Assembly: GCA_023230535.1 (NCBI GenBank)
Contig: JALNXC010000110.1
Coordinates: 1 to 5,549, forward strand
Source: Alkaliphilus sp.
GTDB taxonomy: Bacteria > Bacillota > Clostridia > Peptostreptococcales > Natronincolaceae
Length of the DNA stretch: 5,549 bases
Direction of reading: 5' to 3'
The translations under genes and the position numbers were made by a program. The first letter of the stretch is position 1. Each line of letters starts with the position of its first letter. Below, one piece after another: positions 1 through 5,112 of this stretch. The notes beneath the pieces are model-generated. The model was not told where the DNA came from. It did no database searches and was given only the letters and a program-made list of their open reading frames with translations.

Positions 1-182
1 GTATGTTCACAAAAACCTTCTTCCTTGGCAATAGCTCTGTTGGTATAACCCCTTAGGTGAAGGTAGATCACTCTGTAGCGCTGATACATTCTCTTGTTTT
101 TTGTTGCTTTCATGGCTGACTTAATTATTTCAATTTCCAGGTTTTGATTATCTTGTTCGGATATTTTATTGAATTTTGTCAT
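1..182 (-). CDS. IS630-like transposase, N-terminal part (runs off window)
   Basis: This is the amino-terminal 60 codons of a mobile-element transposase; the reading frame is still open at the left edge, so the catalytic DDE domain lies outside. The visible protein begins MTKFNKISEQ, has an acidic/polar lead of about 20 residues, then a basic stretch (KATKNKRMYQRYR, about residues 25-37) and a helix-turn-helix-like segment (YLHLRGYTNRAIAKEEGF, about 40-57) ending in CEHT. The pattern 'R..YQRY.VI.L.L.GYTN..IA....C.HT' is the one I associate with the HTH that opens IS630-family transposases, which insert at TA. The ATG at 182 is chosen because GGTGG (191-195) sits 8 nt upstream. The frame is open back to 303, with in-frame ATGs at 197 and 221 that lack a ribosome site. 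Family assignment rests on the HTH alone; intactness of the gene cannot be judged here. Confidence 0.72.
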   Translation of the reverse strand, partial: MTKFNKISEQDNQNLEIEIIKSAMKATKNKRMYQRYRVIYLHLRGYTNRAIAKEEGFCEH

Positions 183-224
183 TATGTTAACCACCATTCT
201 AATTGTATTTGTGGTTAACATAAT
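181..224 (-). promoter_or_regulatory. Perfect 14-bp inverted repeat over the transposase start codon
   Basis: The arms ATTATGTTAACCAC (181-194) and GTGGTTAACATAAT (211-224) are perfectly complementary and separated by 16 nt. Each arm contains the palindrome GTTAAC. Read in the minus direction, the downstream arm contains the probable Shine-Dalgarno GGTG bases and the first two bases of the transposase ATG. An RNA that includes both arms could therefore hide the initiation site. The repeat is seen directly. Function as an anti-read-through hairpin (as known for IS10 and IS50), as a DNA operator, or as a transposase-binding end is inference. Confidence 0.6.
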
Positions 225-420
225 ACTACATAATTCAGGGATTGACCTGTGGTAATAGTTGGCTTGGCACTTTATGCCTTGTAATGTCTTAATTGCAACT
301 TATATAGCTTATTTCGATTGGCCTTTTTCGATAATGGCCGCCTGGGCGGCGGCAATCAAAATAGACCAATCGTAGTTTTTTACTATTATGTAACATTTTC
401 TTATCTGCTGGCTTATTGGA
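225..420. other. Gene-free stretch between transposase and toxin
   Basis: No convincing coding frame or RNA gene is visible here. The transposase frame extends open to 303 but without a usable ribosome site. The IS outer end should fall somewhere in this stretch, but I could not place its terminal repeat because the other IS end is not in the window. The only strong structure is the palindrome at 315-372, listed separately. No clear terminator for the toxin gene (U-tract on the minus strand) was found. Confidence 0.6.
315..372. repeat. 58-bp imperfect palindrome with GC core
   Basis: Outer arms CGATTGG (315-321) and CCAATCG (366-372) pair perfectly. Going inward, pairing continues with mismatches through T-rich/A-rich arms and a shared GAT/ATC block to a GC core, GCCGC (337-341) against GCGGC (346-350), with a tiny loop. 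Alternative core pairing of 337-342 with 348-353 gives a 5-nt loop. It is much richer in G+C than its surroundings. On the plus strand a T6 run follows at 376-381, so it could terminate plus-strand transcription. On the minus strand, the direction of the toxin mRNA, no U-tract follows. It could also be a REP-like or small palindromic mobile element. Confidence 0.55.
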
Positions 421-729
421 CTATATTAATTTCAAATAGTCTTGGGCTCCATAGAAGAAACGCAAGATATTTACTGTTTTAGTTTTTTCATTAATTTTAT
501 AAACAAGTATATAATTTTTTATAGGAATTTTACGATATCCTTCTTTTTCAAGTCGTATGTTTTGACATTTTGCATACATCAAAGGATTATGTTTTAAATA
601 ATCATAGCACTCTTCCACTTTATCAAGAAAATTGGTCGCAGCAGCCGGGCTGGCAAGATTTATGGCAATGTACGAAACAATCTGGTCTAAGTCCTTATGA
701 GCTAACTCAGAAACATTTATTTTATACAT
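421..729 (-). CDS. RelE/ParE-family toxin of a type II toxin-antitoxin pair
   Basis: This 102-residue protein has the pattern of the ParE/RelE toxin superfamily: an N-terminal helical hairpin with A-x-x-DL-x-x-I-x-x-YI (residues 10-21), the segment SPAAATNFLDKVE (27-39), a short L..NP turn (45-49), then the beta-sheet core GYRKIPIKNYILVYKI (64-79) and the terminal strand VNILRFFYGAQDY (86-98). Conserved positions visible include R66, Y73, Y77, R90 and Y93. RelE members cleave mRNA on the ribosome and ParE members poison DNA gyrase; the sequence alone does not decide which applies. The C-terminal R-x-FYG-x-QDY ending is common to both subgroups. Its ATG overlaps the end of the antitoxin gene by 8 nt (722-729) and it has only a weak ribosome site, so translation is probably coupled to the antitoxin. 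The gene appears intact. Confidence 0.88.
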   Translation of the reverse strand: MYKINVSELAHKDLDQIVSYIAINLASPAAATNFLDKVEECYDYLKHNPLMYAKCQNIRLEKEGYRKIPIKNYILVYKINEKTKTVNILRFFYGAQDYLKLI

Positions 730-982
730 TATATTTTTCTCTTATGCTTTTTACTGAAGAATTCGCATCAGAGGTCCTTCCTAATCTTATTTGTTCTTCG
801 GCAGCCATAAGTCTATCGTATACATCAAGCATAAACATCTTTTCTTTATATACCTCCATACTCATAATAACCATATCTCCGTAACCATTCTTAGTAATGT
901 AGATAGGATCATTAGATTCTTTGCACATTTGTGATATTTTACTTGTGTTTTTTAAATCCCTAATTGGAATAATTTGCAGCAT
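722..982 (-). CDS. Phd/YefM-family antitoxin
   Basis: This 86-residue protein is the labile partner and autorepressor of the downstream toxin. The N-terminal half carries the Phd/YefM fold signature: IPIRDLKNTSKISQMC (residues 5-20), PIYITKNGYGDMVIMSMEVYK (28-48, shown by its ends), in which 'I..R.....' and 'P..IT.NG....V.MS...Y' are the family anchors. The C-terminal part from about residue 55 is charged and helical, as expected for the toxin-wrapping segment. I chose the ATG at 982 rather than the in-frame TTG at 991. AAAGGGG (992-998) lies 9 nt before the ATG, whereas the TTG abuts that ribosome site directly. The stop codon lies inside the toxin start region, so the two genes form an operon under the promoter at 1008-1036. 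In this family the N-terminal domain binds the operator and the toxin acts as co-repressor. Confidence 0.88.
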   Translation of the reverse strand: MLQIIPIRDLKNTSKISQMCKESNDPIYITKNGYGDMVIMSMEVYKEKMFMLDVYDRLMAAEEQIRLGRTSDANSSVKSIREKYNV

Positions 983-991
983 AATTTTCAA

Positions 992-998
992 CCCCTTT
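992..998 (-). promoter_or_regulatory. Ribosome binding site deciding the antitoxin start
   Basis: AAAGGGG on the minus strand ends 9 nt before the ATG at 982. It directly touches the alternative TTG at 991, which makes that longer start unlikely. Confidence 0.65.
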
Positions 999-1000
999 CA

Positions 1001-1036
1001 TGGTATTATTATACCACAAATATACCACGTTGCCAA
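1001..1036 (-). promoter_or_regulatory. Sigma-A-type promoter and operator of the toxin-antitoxin operon
   Basis: On the minus strand, TTGGCA (1031-1036) and TATAAT (1008-1013) are separated by exactly 17 bp, close to the sigma-A/sigma-70 consensus. The predicted transcript starts near 1001, leaving a leader of about 19 nt before the antitoxin ATG. The -10 box lies partly inside an inverted repeat TGGTAT (1001-1006) / ATACCA (1011-1016). A further copy, ATACCAC (1022-1028), repeats the half-site at 1011-1017 with 11-bp periodicity, about one helical turn. This arrangement fits autorepression by the antitoxin or the toxin-antitoxin complex. Promoter elements and repeats are seen; the protein that binds them is inferred. 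Confidence 0.8.
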
Positions 1037-1114
1037 CGCTTTCATTTTTCCCATCAAATAAATTTTGTTGCACATTATTATAAATGATGTGACATATGTT
1101 TCCAAAGATAAAAC

Positions 1115-1405
1115 TTATAATGGATGGATCATAGTGCCAACAACATTGTTATTTATATCAAGGAAAATGATATTGCCAATATTTTTCAGAAGCACAAACG
1201 CAAAAGGTTTAGAACCATCAATATTGATTGTTTCAATGGTATTCCCATTATCTATTTCCATTCTAATGACCTGTTGTGTATTCAAGGAAATAAAGGCTCT
1301 ATCATTATAGCCCTCAACAGTAAACTCAGCTATGTAATTTTCTACCTCTGCAATATCGCCGCCACCCCTGAAAAAATAACCGAAAGATAGTCCAGGACGA
1401 TTCAC
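1115..1405 (-). CDS. Hypothetical protein, probably an N-terminally truncated remnant
   Basis: I do not recognise this 96-codon frame. The translation has protein-like texture: alternating hydrophobic/polar strands rich in I, V, F, N and G, for example SFGYFFRGGG (7-16), VENYIAEFTVEG (21-32), RAFISLNTQQV (36-46) and KPFAFVLL (66-73). This suggests a small all-beta domain. No signal peptide, membrane helix or metal-binding motif is visible. The start is doubtful. The GTG at 1405 has no Shine-Dalgarno, the frame continues upstream only seven more codons to a TGA at 1427-1429, and there is no other N-terminal start before the ppdK terminator. The protein seems to begin mid-domain, so I favour a decayed or rearranged 3' fragment of a larger gene over a functional small protein. 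A weak TATGAT at 1423-1428 would leave almost no leader. Frames on the opposite strand look less protein-like. Confidence 0.42.
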   Translation of the reverse strand: MNRPGLSFGYFFRGGGDIAEVENYIAEFTVEGYNDRAFISLNTQQVIRMEIDNGNTIETINIDGSKPFAFVLLKNIGNIIFLDINNNVVGTMIHPL

Positions 1406-1454
1406 ATAAAACTGATGTTCATTGTATCATACGATTACCATAGCTATAAGAAAC

Positions 1455-1495
1455 AAAAGGGTATGCATCCAAAACTTAAATGCAATACCCTTTTT
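1455..1495 (-). terminator. Rho-independent terminator after ppdK (bidirectional form)
   Basis: The arms AAAAGGGTATGCA (1455-1467) and TGCAATACCCTTTT (1481-1494) pair with one bulged base around a 13-nt loop. In the minus direction the stem runs into CCCTTTTGTTTCTT, a U-rich tail; in the plus direction it runs into CCCTTTTTGTTTT. It lies about 100 nt past the ppdK stop and separates the metabolic operon from the accessory genes to the left. Confidence 0.75.
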
Positions 1496-1503
1496 GTTTT
1501 AGC

Positions 1504-1531
1504 TGGTAGCCCCCGTTACAGGGGGCCATCA
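1504..1531 (-). repeat. GC-rich hairpin in the ppdK 3' untranslated region
   Basis: GCCCCC (1509-1514) and GGGGGC (1521-1526) form six consecutive G-C pairs around a 6-nt loop. The stem extends outward by four further pairs (one a wobble) after a single A/C mismatch. No U-tract follows on either strand, so alone it is not a classical terminator. It may protect the 3' end of the ppdK message or assist the terminator just downstream. Confidence 0.6.
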
Positions 1532-1593
1532 TTTCCCGCTATACATCTAATTTTTTATAGAGACATTTCATTTAAACAGTAAAGCATTACTAA

Positions 1594-4218
1594 TTAACGT
1601 TCAAAATTTATTGCTGCTTGGGCTGCGGCAAGTTTCGCAATCGGGACACGATATGGTGAACATGAAACATAGTCCAGTCCTATCAGATGGCAAAATTCAA
1701 TCGAATTCGGTTCTCCCCCATGTTCTCCGCAAATACCCAGTTGAATATCCGGCCTTGCTGTTTTGCCTAAATCTACAGCCATCTGCATCAATTTTCCTAC
1801 ACCTTTTCTATCAATTCTTTGGAAGGGATCCTTTTCAAATATGTTTTTATCCATATACTCCCTGATAAATTTACCTGCGTCATCCCTCGAAAAACCGAAT
1901 GTCATCTGCGTCAAGTCGTTGGTCCCAAAAGAGAAGAATTCCGCATTCTCAGCAATTTCATCAGCAGTGATACAAGCCCTTGGAATTTCTATCATCGTTC
2001 CAACCAGATATGGAATCCTTGTATTATTTTCTTCAAATATCGAATTTGCAACATCTGTTATTATCTCTTTTACATATTCAAATTCTTTGACTTCCCCAAC
2101 CAACGGCACCATTATCTCCGGGATTATCCCATACTCTGTTGATTGGCATACGTCAATAGCTGCCTCCAATATTGCTCTGGTCTGCATAGCATATATTTCC
2201 GGATATGTAACGGCCACACGGCAACCCCTATGTCCCAACATAGGATTGACTTCTTGTAAATTACTTATTACATCTAATAATTTCTCTTCCGATATTCCCA
2301 TCTCTTCGACTAACTGTACTATATCCTTTTCTTCACTGGGCAAAAACTCATGTAATGGCGGGTCTAATAATCTAACAGTAACAGGTAGCCCTTTCATTTC
2401 TTTGAATATATTTATAAAATCTTCTCTCTGCATAGGCAATAATTGGGCTAATGCTTTTTCCCTATCTTCTAATGTAGTTGATAGTATCATCTGTCTAACA
2501 ATAGATATTCTGGATTTTTCAAAAAACATATGTTCCGTTCTACAAAGACCGATACCTTCAGCCCCAAACTCTAATGCCTGTTTTGCATCTTTGTCCGTAT
2601 CTGCATTTGTTCTGATCTTTAATTTCCTAAACTCATCCGCCCATTCCATTAAAACTGCAAAATTTCCCGAAAGCTCCGGTGTTCGAGTCTTAATTTCACC
2701 TTCATATACAATACCTTCGTTGCCATTTAAAGATATGTAATCACCCTCTTTAAATTTTTTATCACCGACTTTCATAACTTTATTTATATTGTCAATACGG
2801 ATTTCACTCGCACCGGCTACACAGCACTTGCCCATACCTCTTGCAACTACGGCTGCATGAGAGGTCATCCCTCCTTTTGCCGTCAGTATACCTTCGGCCG
2901 CTACCATCCCGCCTATATCCTCAGGAGAAGTTTCCACTCGAACCAAAATCGCCCTCTCATCCGCATCTTTTGCCTTTATTACATCTTCCGGTGTAAAATA
3001 AATTTTACCCGTAGCGGCTCCGGAAGAAGCCGGCAACCCCTTTGTGATAACAGTAGCTTCCTTGAGTGCGGTCTCTTCGAATGTGGGATGTAAAAATTGG
3101 TCTAATTGTGTGGGCTCTATTCTAAATATAGCCTCTTTTTTGGTGATCAACCCCTCCTCGACCATATCTATCGCTATATTGACAGCGGCTACAGCAGTCC
3201 TTTTACCGGTCCTTGTCTGCAACATATACAATTTTTCGTTTTCAATTGTAAACTCAATATCTTGCATATCCCTATAATGTTTTTCCAATAACTCGGTAAC
3301 ACTTACAAATTCCTCATATACTCTTGGCATCTTGCCTTTTAATGCATGTATCTGTTGCGGTGTACGAATTCCTGCTACCACATCTTCACCCTGAGCATTC
3401 AATAAAAATTCTCCAAATAGTTTTTTCTCGCCCGTAGACGGGTTCCTTGTAAATGCAACACCGGTTCCGCAATTTTCCCCCATATTGCCAAAAACCATGG
3501 ATTGAATGTTTACGGCAGTACCCAAATCATCCGGTATATCATGTAATTTTCTATATATTTTTGCTCTTGGATTATCCCATGATTCAAATACGGCTTCTAT
3601 GGCTATAAAAAGCTGTTCTTCCGAATTTTGAGGAAAATCTTTTCCTGACTCCTTTTTGATAACTTTTTTAAATTCCATTGTTATATTTTTCAAATCTTCC
3701 GTAGTTAAGTCCGTATCTTTTTCTATATTCTTATCCTTTTTTCTCTTTTCGAAAATAGTATCGAATTTATATTTTTCTATATTGAGAGCCACATCCCCAA
3801 ACATTTGAATAAATCTTCTATAGCTATCGTATGCAAAACGTTCATTATTAGTAGCCTTAGCAATGCCTTCGACAGATTGATCGTTTAATCCAAGATTTAA
3901 TATAGTATCCATCATACCGGGCATGGAGACTACGGCTCCGGACCTGACGGATATCAACAAGGGATTTATCTTATTTCCAAATTCCTTGCCCGTGATAGCT
4001 TCCAACATCTTTAATTCTTTTAATATTTCTTCTTTTAACTCAATCCATAGTTGACCGCCATGTTTATAATATTGGTTACATGCCTCTGTTGTTATTGTAA
4101 AACCGGGCGGAACAGGAAGCCCTATTTTAGTCATTTCCGATAAATTTGCACCTTTCCCTCCTAACAGGGATTTCATTTCCAAATTTCCCTCTTGGAAGGA
4201 ATAAATTAATTTCTTCAA
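1594..4218 (-). CDS. ppdK: Pyruvate, phosphate dikinase (PPDK)
   Basis: This cytoplasmic enzyme converts pyruvate + ATP + Pi to PEP + AMP + PPi, reversibly. In many clostridia it serves PPi-linked glycolysis or PEP resynthesis. In the TTG-start numbering used here it has 874 residues, the length I recall for the C. symbiosum enzyme. The N-terminal ATP-grasp domain spans about 1-340, with LLGGKGANL near 18-26, E322 and R336 (LQTRTGKRT). The phospho-histidine domain spans about 390-505, with GGMTSHAAVVARGMG carrying catalytic H454 and regulatory T452. The C-terminal TIM barrel binds pyruvate/PEP through R560 (LCRTEH), R616 (VRLLDPPLHEF), the EIPRA and FFSFGTNDLTQ motifs and C830 (GICGEHGG). All expected catalytic residues are present. 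A GTG at 4233 would add five residues but lies within the purine-rich ribosome site, and MKKLIYSFQEGN matches the family N-terminus. The gene lies 45 nt after the PDRP gene and is the last of the operon. Confidence 0.98.
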   Translation of the reverse strand: MKKLIYSFQEGNLEMKSLLGGKGANLSEMTKIGLPVPPGFTITTEACNQYYKHGGQLWIELKEEILKELKMLEAITGKEFGNKINPLLISVRSGAVVSMPGMMDTILNLGLNDQSVEGIAKATNNERFAYDSYRRFIQMFGDVALNIEKYKFDTIFEKRKKDKNIEKDTDLTTEDLKNITMEFKKVIKKESGKDFPQNSEEQLFIAIEAVFESWDNPRAKIYRKLHDIPDDLGTAVNIQSMVFGNMGENCGTGVAFTRNPSTGEKKLFGEFLLNAQGEDVVAGIRTPQQIHALKGKMPRVYEEFVSVTELLEKHYRDMQDIEFTIENEKLYMLQTRTGKRTAVAAVNIAIDMVEEGLITKKEAIFRIEPTQLDQFLHPTFEETALKEATVITKGLPASSGAATGKIYFTPEDVIKAKDADERAILVRVETSPEDIGGMVAAEGILTAKGGMTSHAAVVARGMGKCCVAGASEIRIDNINKVMKVGDKKFKEGDYISLNGNEGIVYEGEIKTRTPELSGNFAVLMEWADEFRKLKIRTNADTDKDAKQALEFGAEGIGLCRTEHMFFEKSRISIVRQMILSTTLEDREKALAQLLPMQREDFINIFKEMKGLPVTVRLLDPPLHEFLPSEEKDIVQLVEEMGISEEKLLDVISNLQEVNPMLGHRGCRVAVTYPEIYAMQTRAILEAAIDVCQSTEYGIIPEIMVPLVGEVKEFEYVKEIITDVANSIFEENNTRIPYLVGTMIEIPRACITADEIAENAEFFSFGTNDLTQMTFGFSRDDAGKFIREYMDKNIFEKDPFQRIDRKGVGKLMQMAVDLGKTARPDIQLGICGEHGGEPNSIEFCHLIGLDYVSCSPYRVPIAKLAAAQAAINFER

Positions 4219-4224
4219 TAATGA

Positions 4225-4236
4225 CACCCCCACCTT
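4225..4236 (-). promoter_or_regulatory. ppdK ribosome binding site that decides the TTG start
   Basis: The minus-strand run AAGGTGGGGGTG contains two overlapping Shine-Dalgarno-like pieces. GGGGGTG (4225-4231) is 6 nt before the TTG at 4218, with one base pairing as a G-U wobble in place of the A of GGAGGTG. The in-frame GTG triplets inside the run are therefore better read as part of the ribosome site than as start codons. Confidence 0.7.
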
Positions 4237-4263
4237 TTTATGGGTTTATAAATATAATACTGA

Positions 4264-5100
4264 TTATATGCTATTAGAAAATTCATAACCCATATTTTTA
4301 AATATTGATAAAATAATACTTGCACTTTCTTCGACAGCTTTTGACGACACATCAATAACAGGGCAATCCAATTTTTTCATAATTTTCTCGGCGTAATCCA
4401 ATTCTTCTAAAATCCTCTGCATACTTGCATAACTCGCTTCATCCTTTAACCCTAACGCCTTCAGCCTCTCCCGACGTATCTCTATTAACTTTATCGGATC
4501 GGTAGTTAATCCTATGATTTTCTTTGGCTCAATTTCATATAATTCCCTAGGAGGCAAAACTTCCGGTACAAGGGGAATATTAGCAACTCTTAAATTTTTA
4601 TGTGCTAAATACATACTGAGAGGGGTTTTTGATGTTCTTGAAATCCCGATCAACACTATATCCGCCCGTTTTAGTCCCCGCGGGTCCCTTCCGTCATCAT
4701 ATTTAACAGCAAATTCGATTGCCTCTACCTTTTTAAAGTATCTTTCATCCAATCTTCTAATCAAACCCGGTTCTTGTTTAGGAGGAATTTTTAATACAGT
4801 TTCTATTGCACTTAAAATAGAAGTCATTATATCAACACATGGAATATTTAATCCGCCTGCCCTATCTAATAATATATTTCTCAGTTCCGGAATAACTATA
4901 GTAAATACTATTATTGAATTTTCATTTTTAGCTTCTTCCAATATCTCTAAAATTTGCTGTTCTTCGTTTATATATGGAAATCTTCTTATTTCATAGTTGC
5001 TTTCAATATTAAATTGGCTGATAGCTGCTTTAGAAACTGCCTCCGCTGTTTCCCCTATTGAATCTGATATGATATAAATAATAATATCCGAGTTCCCCAT
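4264..5100 (-). CDS. PPDK regulatory protein, bifunctional kinase/pyrophosphorylase (DUF299, YqfL/PDRP)
   Basis: This 278-residue cytoplasmic regulator is a full-length member of the DUF299 family. Known members inactivate PPDK (or PEP synthase) by ADP-dependent phosphorylation of the Thr two residues before the catalytic His, and reactivate it by Pi-dependent dephosphorylation that releases PPi. The N-terminus shows the family opening IIIYIISDSIGETAEAV (6-22). The mid-region has EPGLIRRLDERYFKKVEAIEF (110-130, shown by its ends), KYDDGRDPRGL (133-143), the P-loop GISRTSKTPLSMYLA (152-166) and the following NIPLVPEVLPP segment (174-184). The target protein PPDK, with an intact T-S-H site, is encoded immediately downstream. 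That supports PPDK, not PEP synthase, as the substrate. The ATG at 5100 has AGGAGG 6 nt upstream, overlapping the stop codon of the upstream regulator gene, so translation is likely coupled. Confidence 0.95.
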   Translation of the reverse strand: MGNSDIIIYIISDSIGETAEAVSKAAISQFNIESNYEIRRFPYINEEQQILEILEEAKNENSIIVFTIVIPELRNILLDRAGGLNIPCVDIMTSILSAIETVLKIPPKQEPGLIRRLDERYFKKVEAIEFAVKYDDGRDPRGLKRADIVLIGISRTSKTPLSMYLAHKNLRVANIPLVPEVLPPRELYEIEPKKIIGLTTDPIKLIEIRRERLKALGLKDEASYASMQRILEELDYAEKIMKKLDCPVIDVSSKAVEESASIILSIFKNMGYEFSNSI

Positions 5101-5106
5101 TTTTCT

Positions 5107-5112
5107 CCTCCT
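5107..5112 (-). promoter_or_regulatory. PDRP ribosome binding site overlapping the ccpN stop
   Basis: AGGAGG begins with the last two bases of the TAG stop codon (5111-5113) of the upstream CBS-domain gene and lies 6 nt from the PDRP ATG. This tight layout suggests translational coupling of the two regulators. Confidence 0.8.

Noticed and set aside
225..300. Promoter or terminal inverted repeat of the IS630-like element
   Set aside because: Several AT-rich -10-like strings occur but none has a matching -35, and without the other IS end no terminal repeat can be verified.
315..372. Integron attC site
   Set aside because: The ends do not carry the GTTRRRY / RYYYAAC core pair and there is no integrase or cassette array.
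1071..1091. 9-bp hairpin CACATTATT / AATGATGTG with a 3-nt loop downstream of the 96-codon ORF
   Set aside because: AT-rich, contains a G-T wobble and lacks a following U-tract on either strand; too weak to call a terminator.
1065..1390. Two overlapping plus-strand frames opposite the 96-codon ORF
   Set aside because: Neither shows a domain-like pattern, ribosome site or promoter; the minus-strand frame is the more protein-like. Confidence in this choice is moderate because that frame itself may be decayed.
1763..2740. Long open frame on the plus strand (325 codons) opposite ppdK
   Set aside because: It is antisense to the strongly conserved PPDK coding sequence, is Ser/Ile/Asn-rich without recognisable domains and has no supporting ribosome site; a codon-bias shadow.
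4252..4269. Perfect 7-bp inverted repeat ATATAAT / ATTATAT at the PDRP stop codon, and TATAAT there as an internal ppdK promoter
   Set aside because: Only A-T pairs, expected by chance in such sequence; no credible -35 box lies 16-18 bp upstream of the TATAAT.
4514..4996. Plus-strand open frame of 160 codons opposite the PDRP gene
   Set aside because: It lies wholly inside the conserved DUF299 gene on the opposite strand and shows no family motif.
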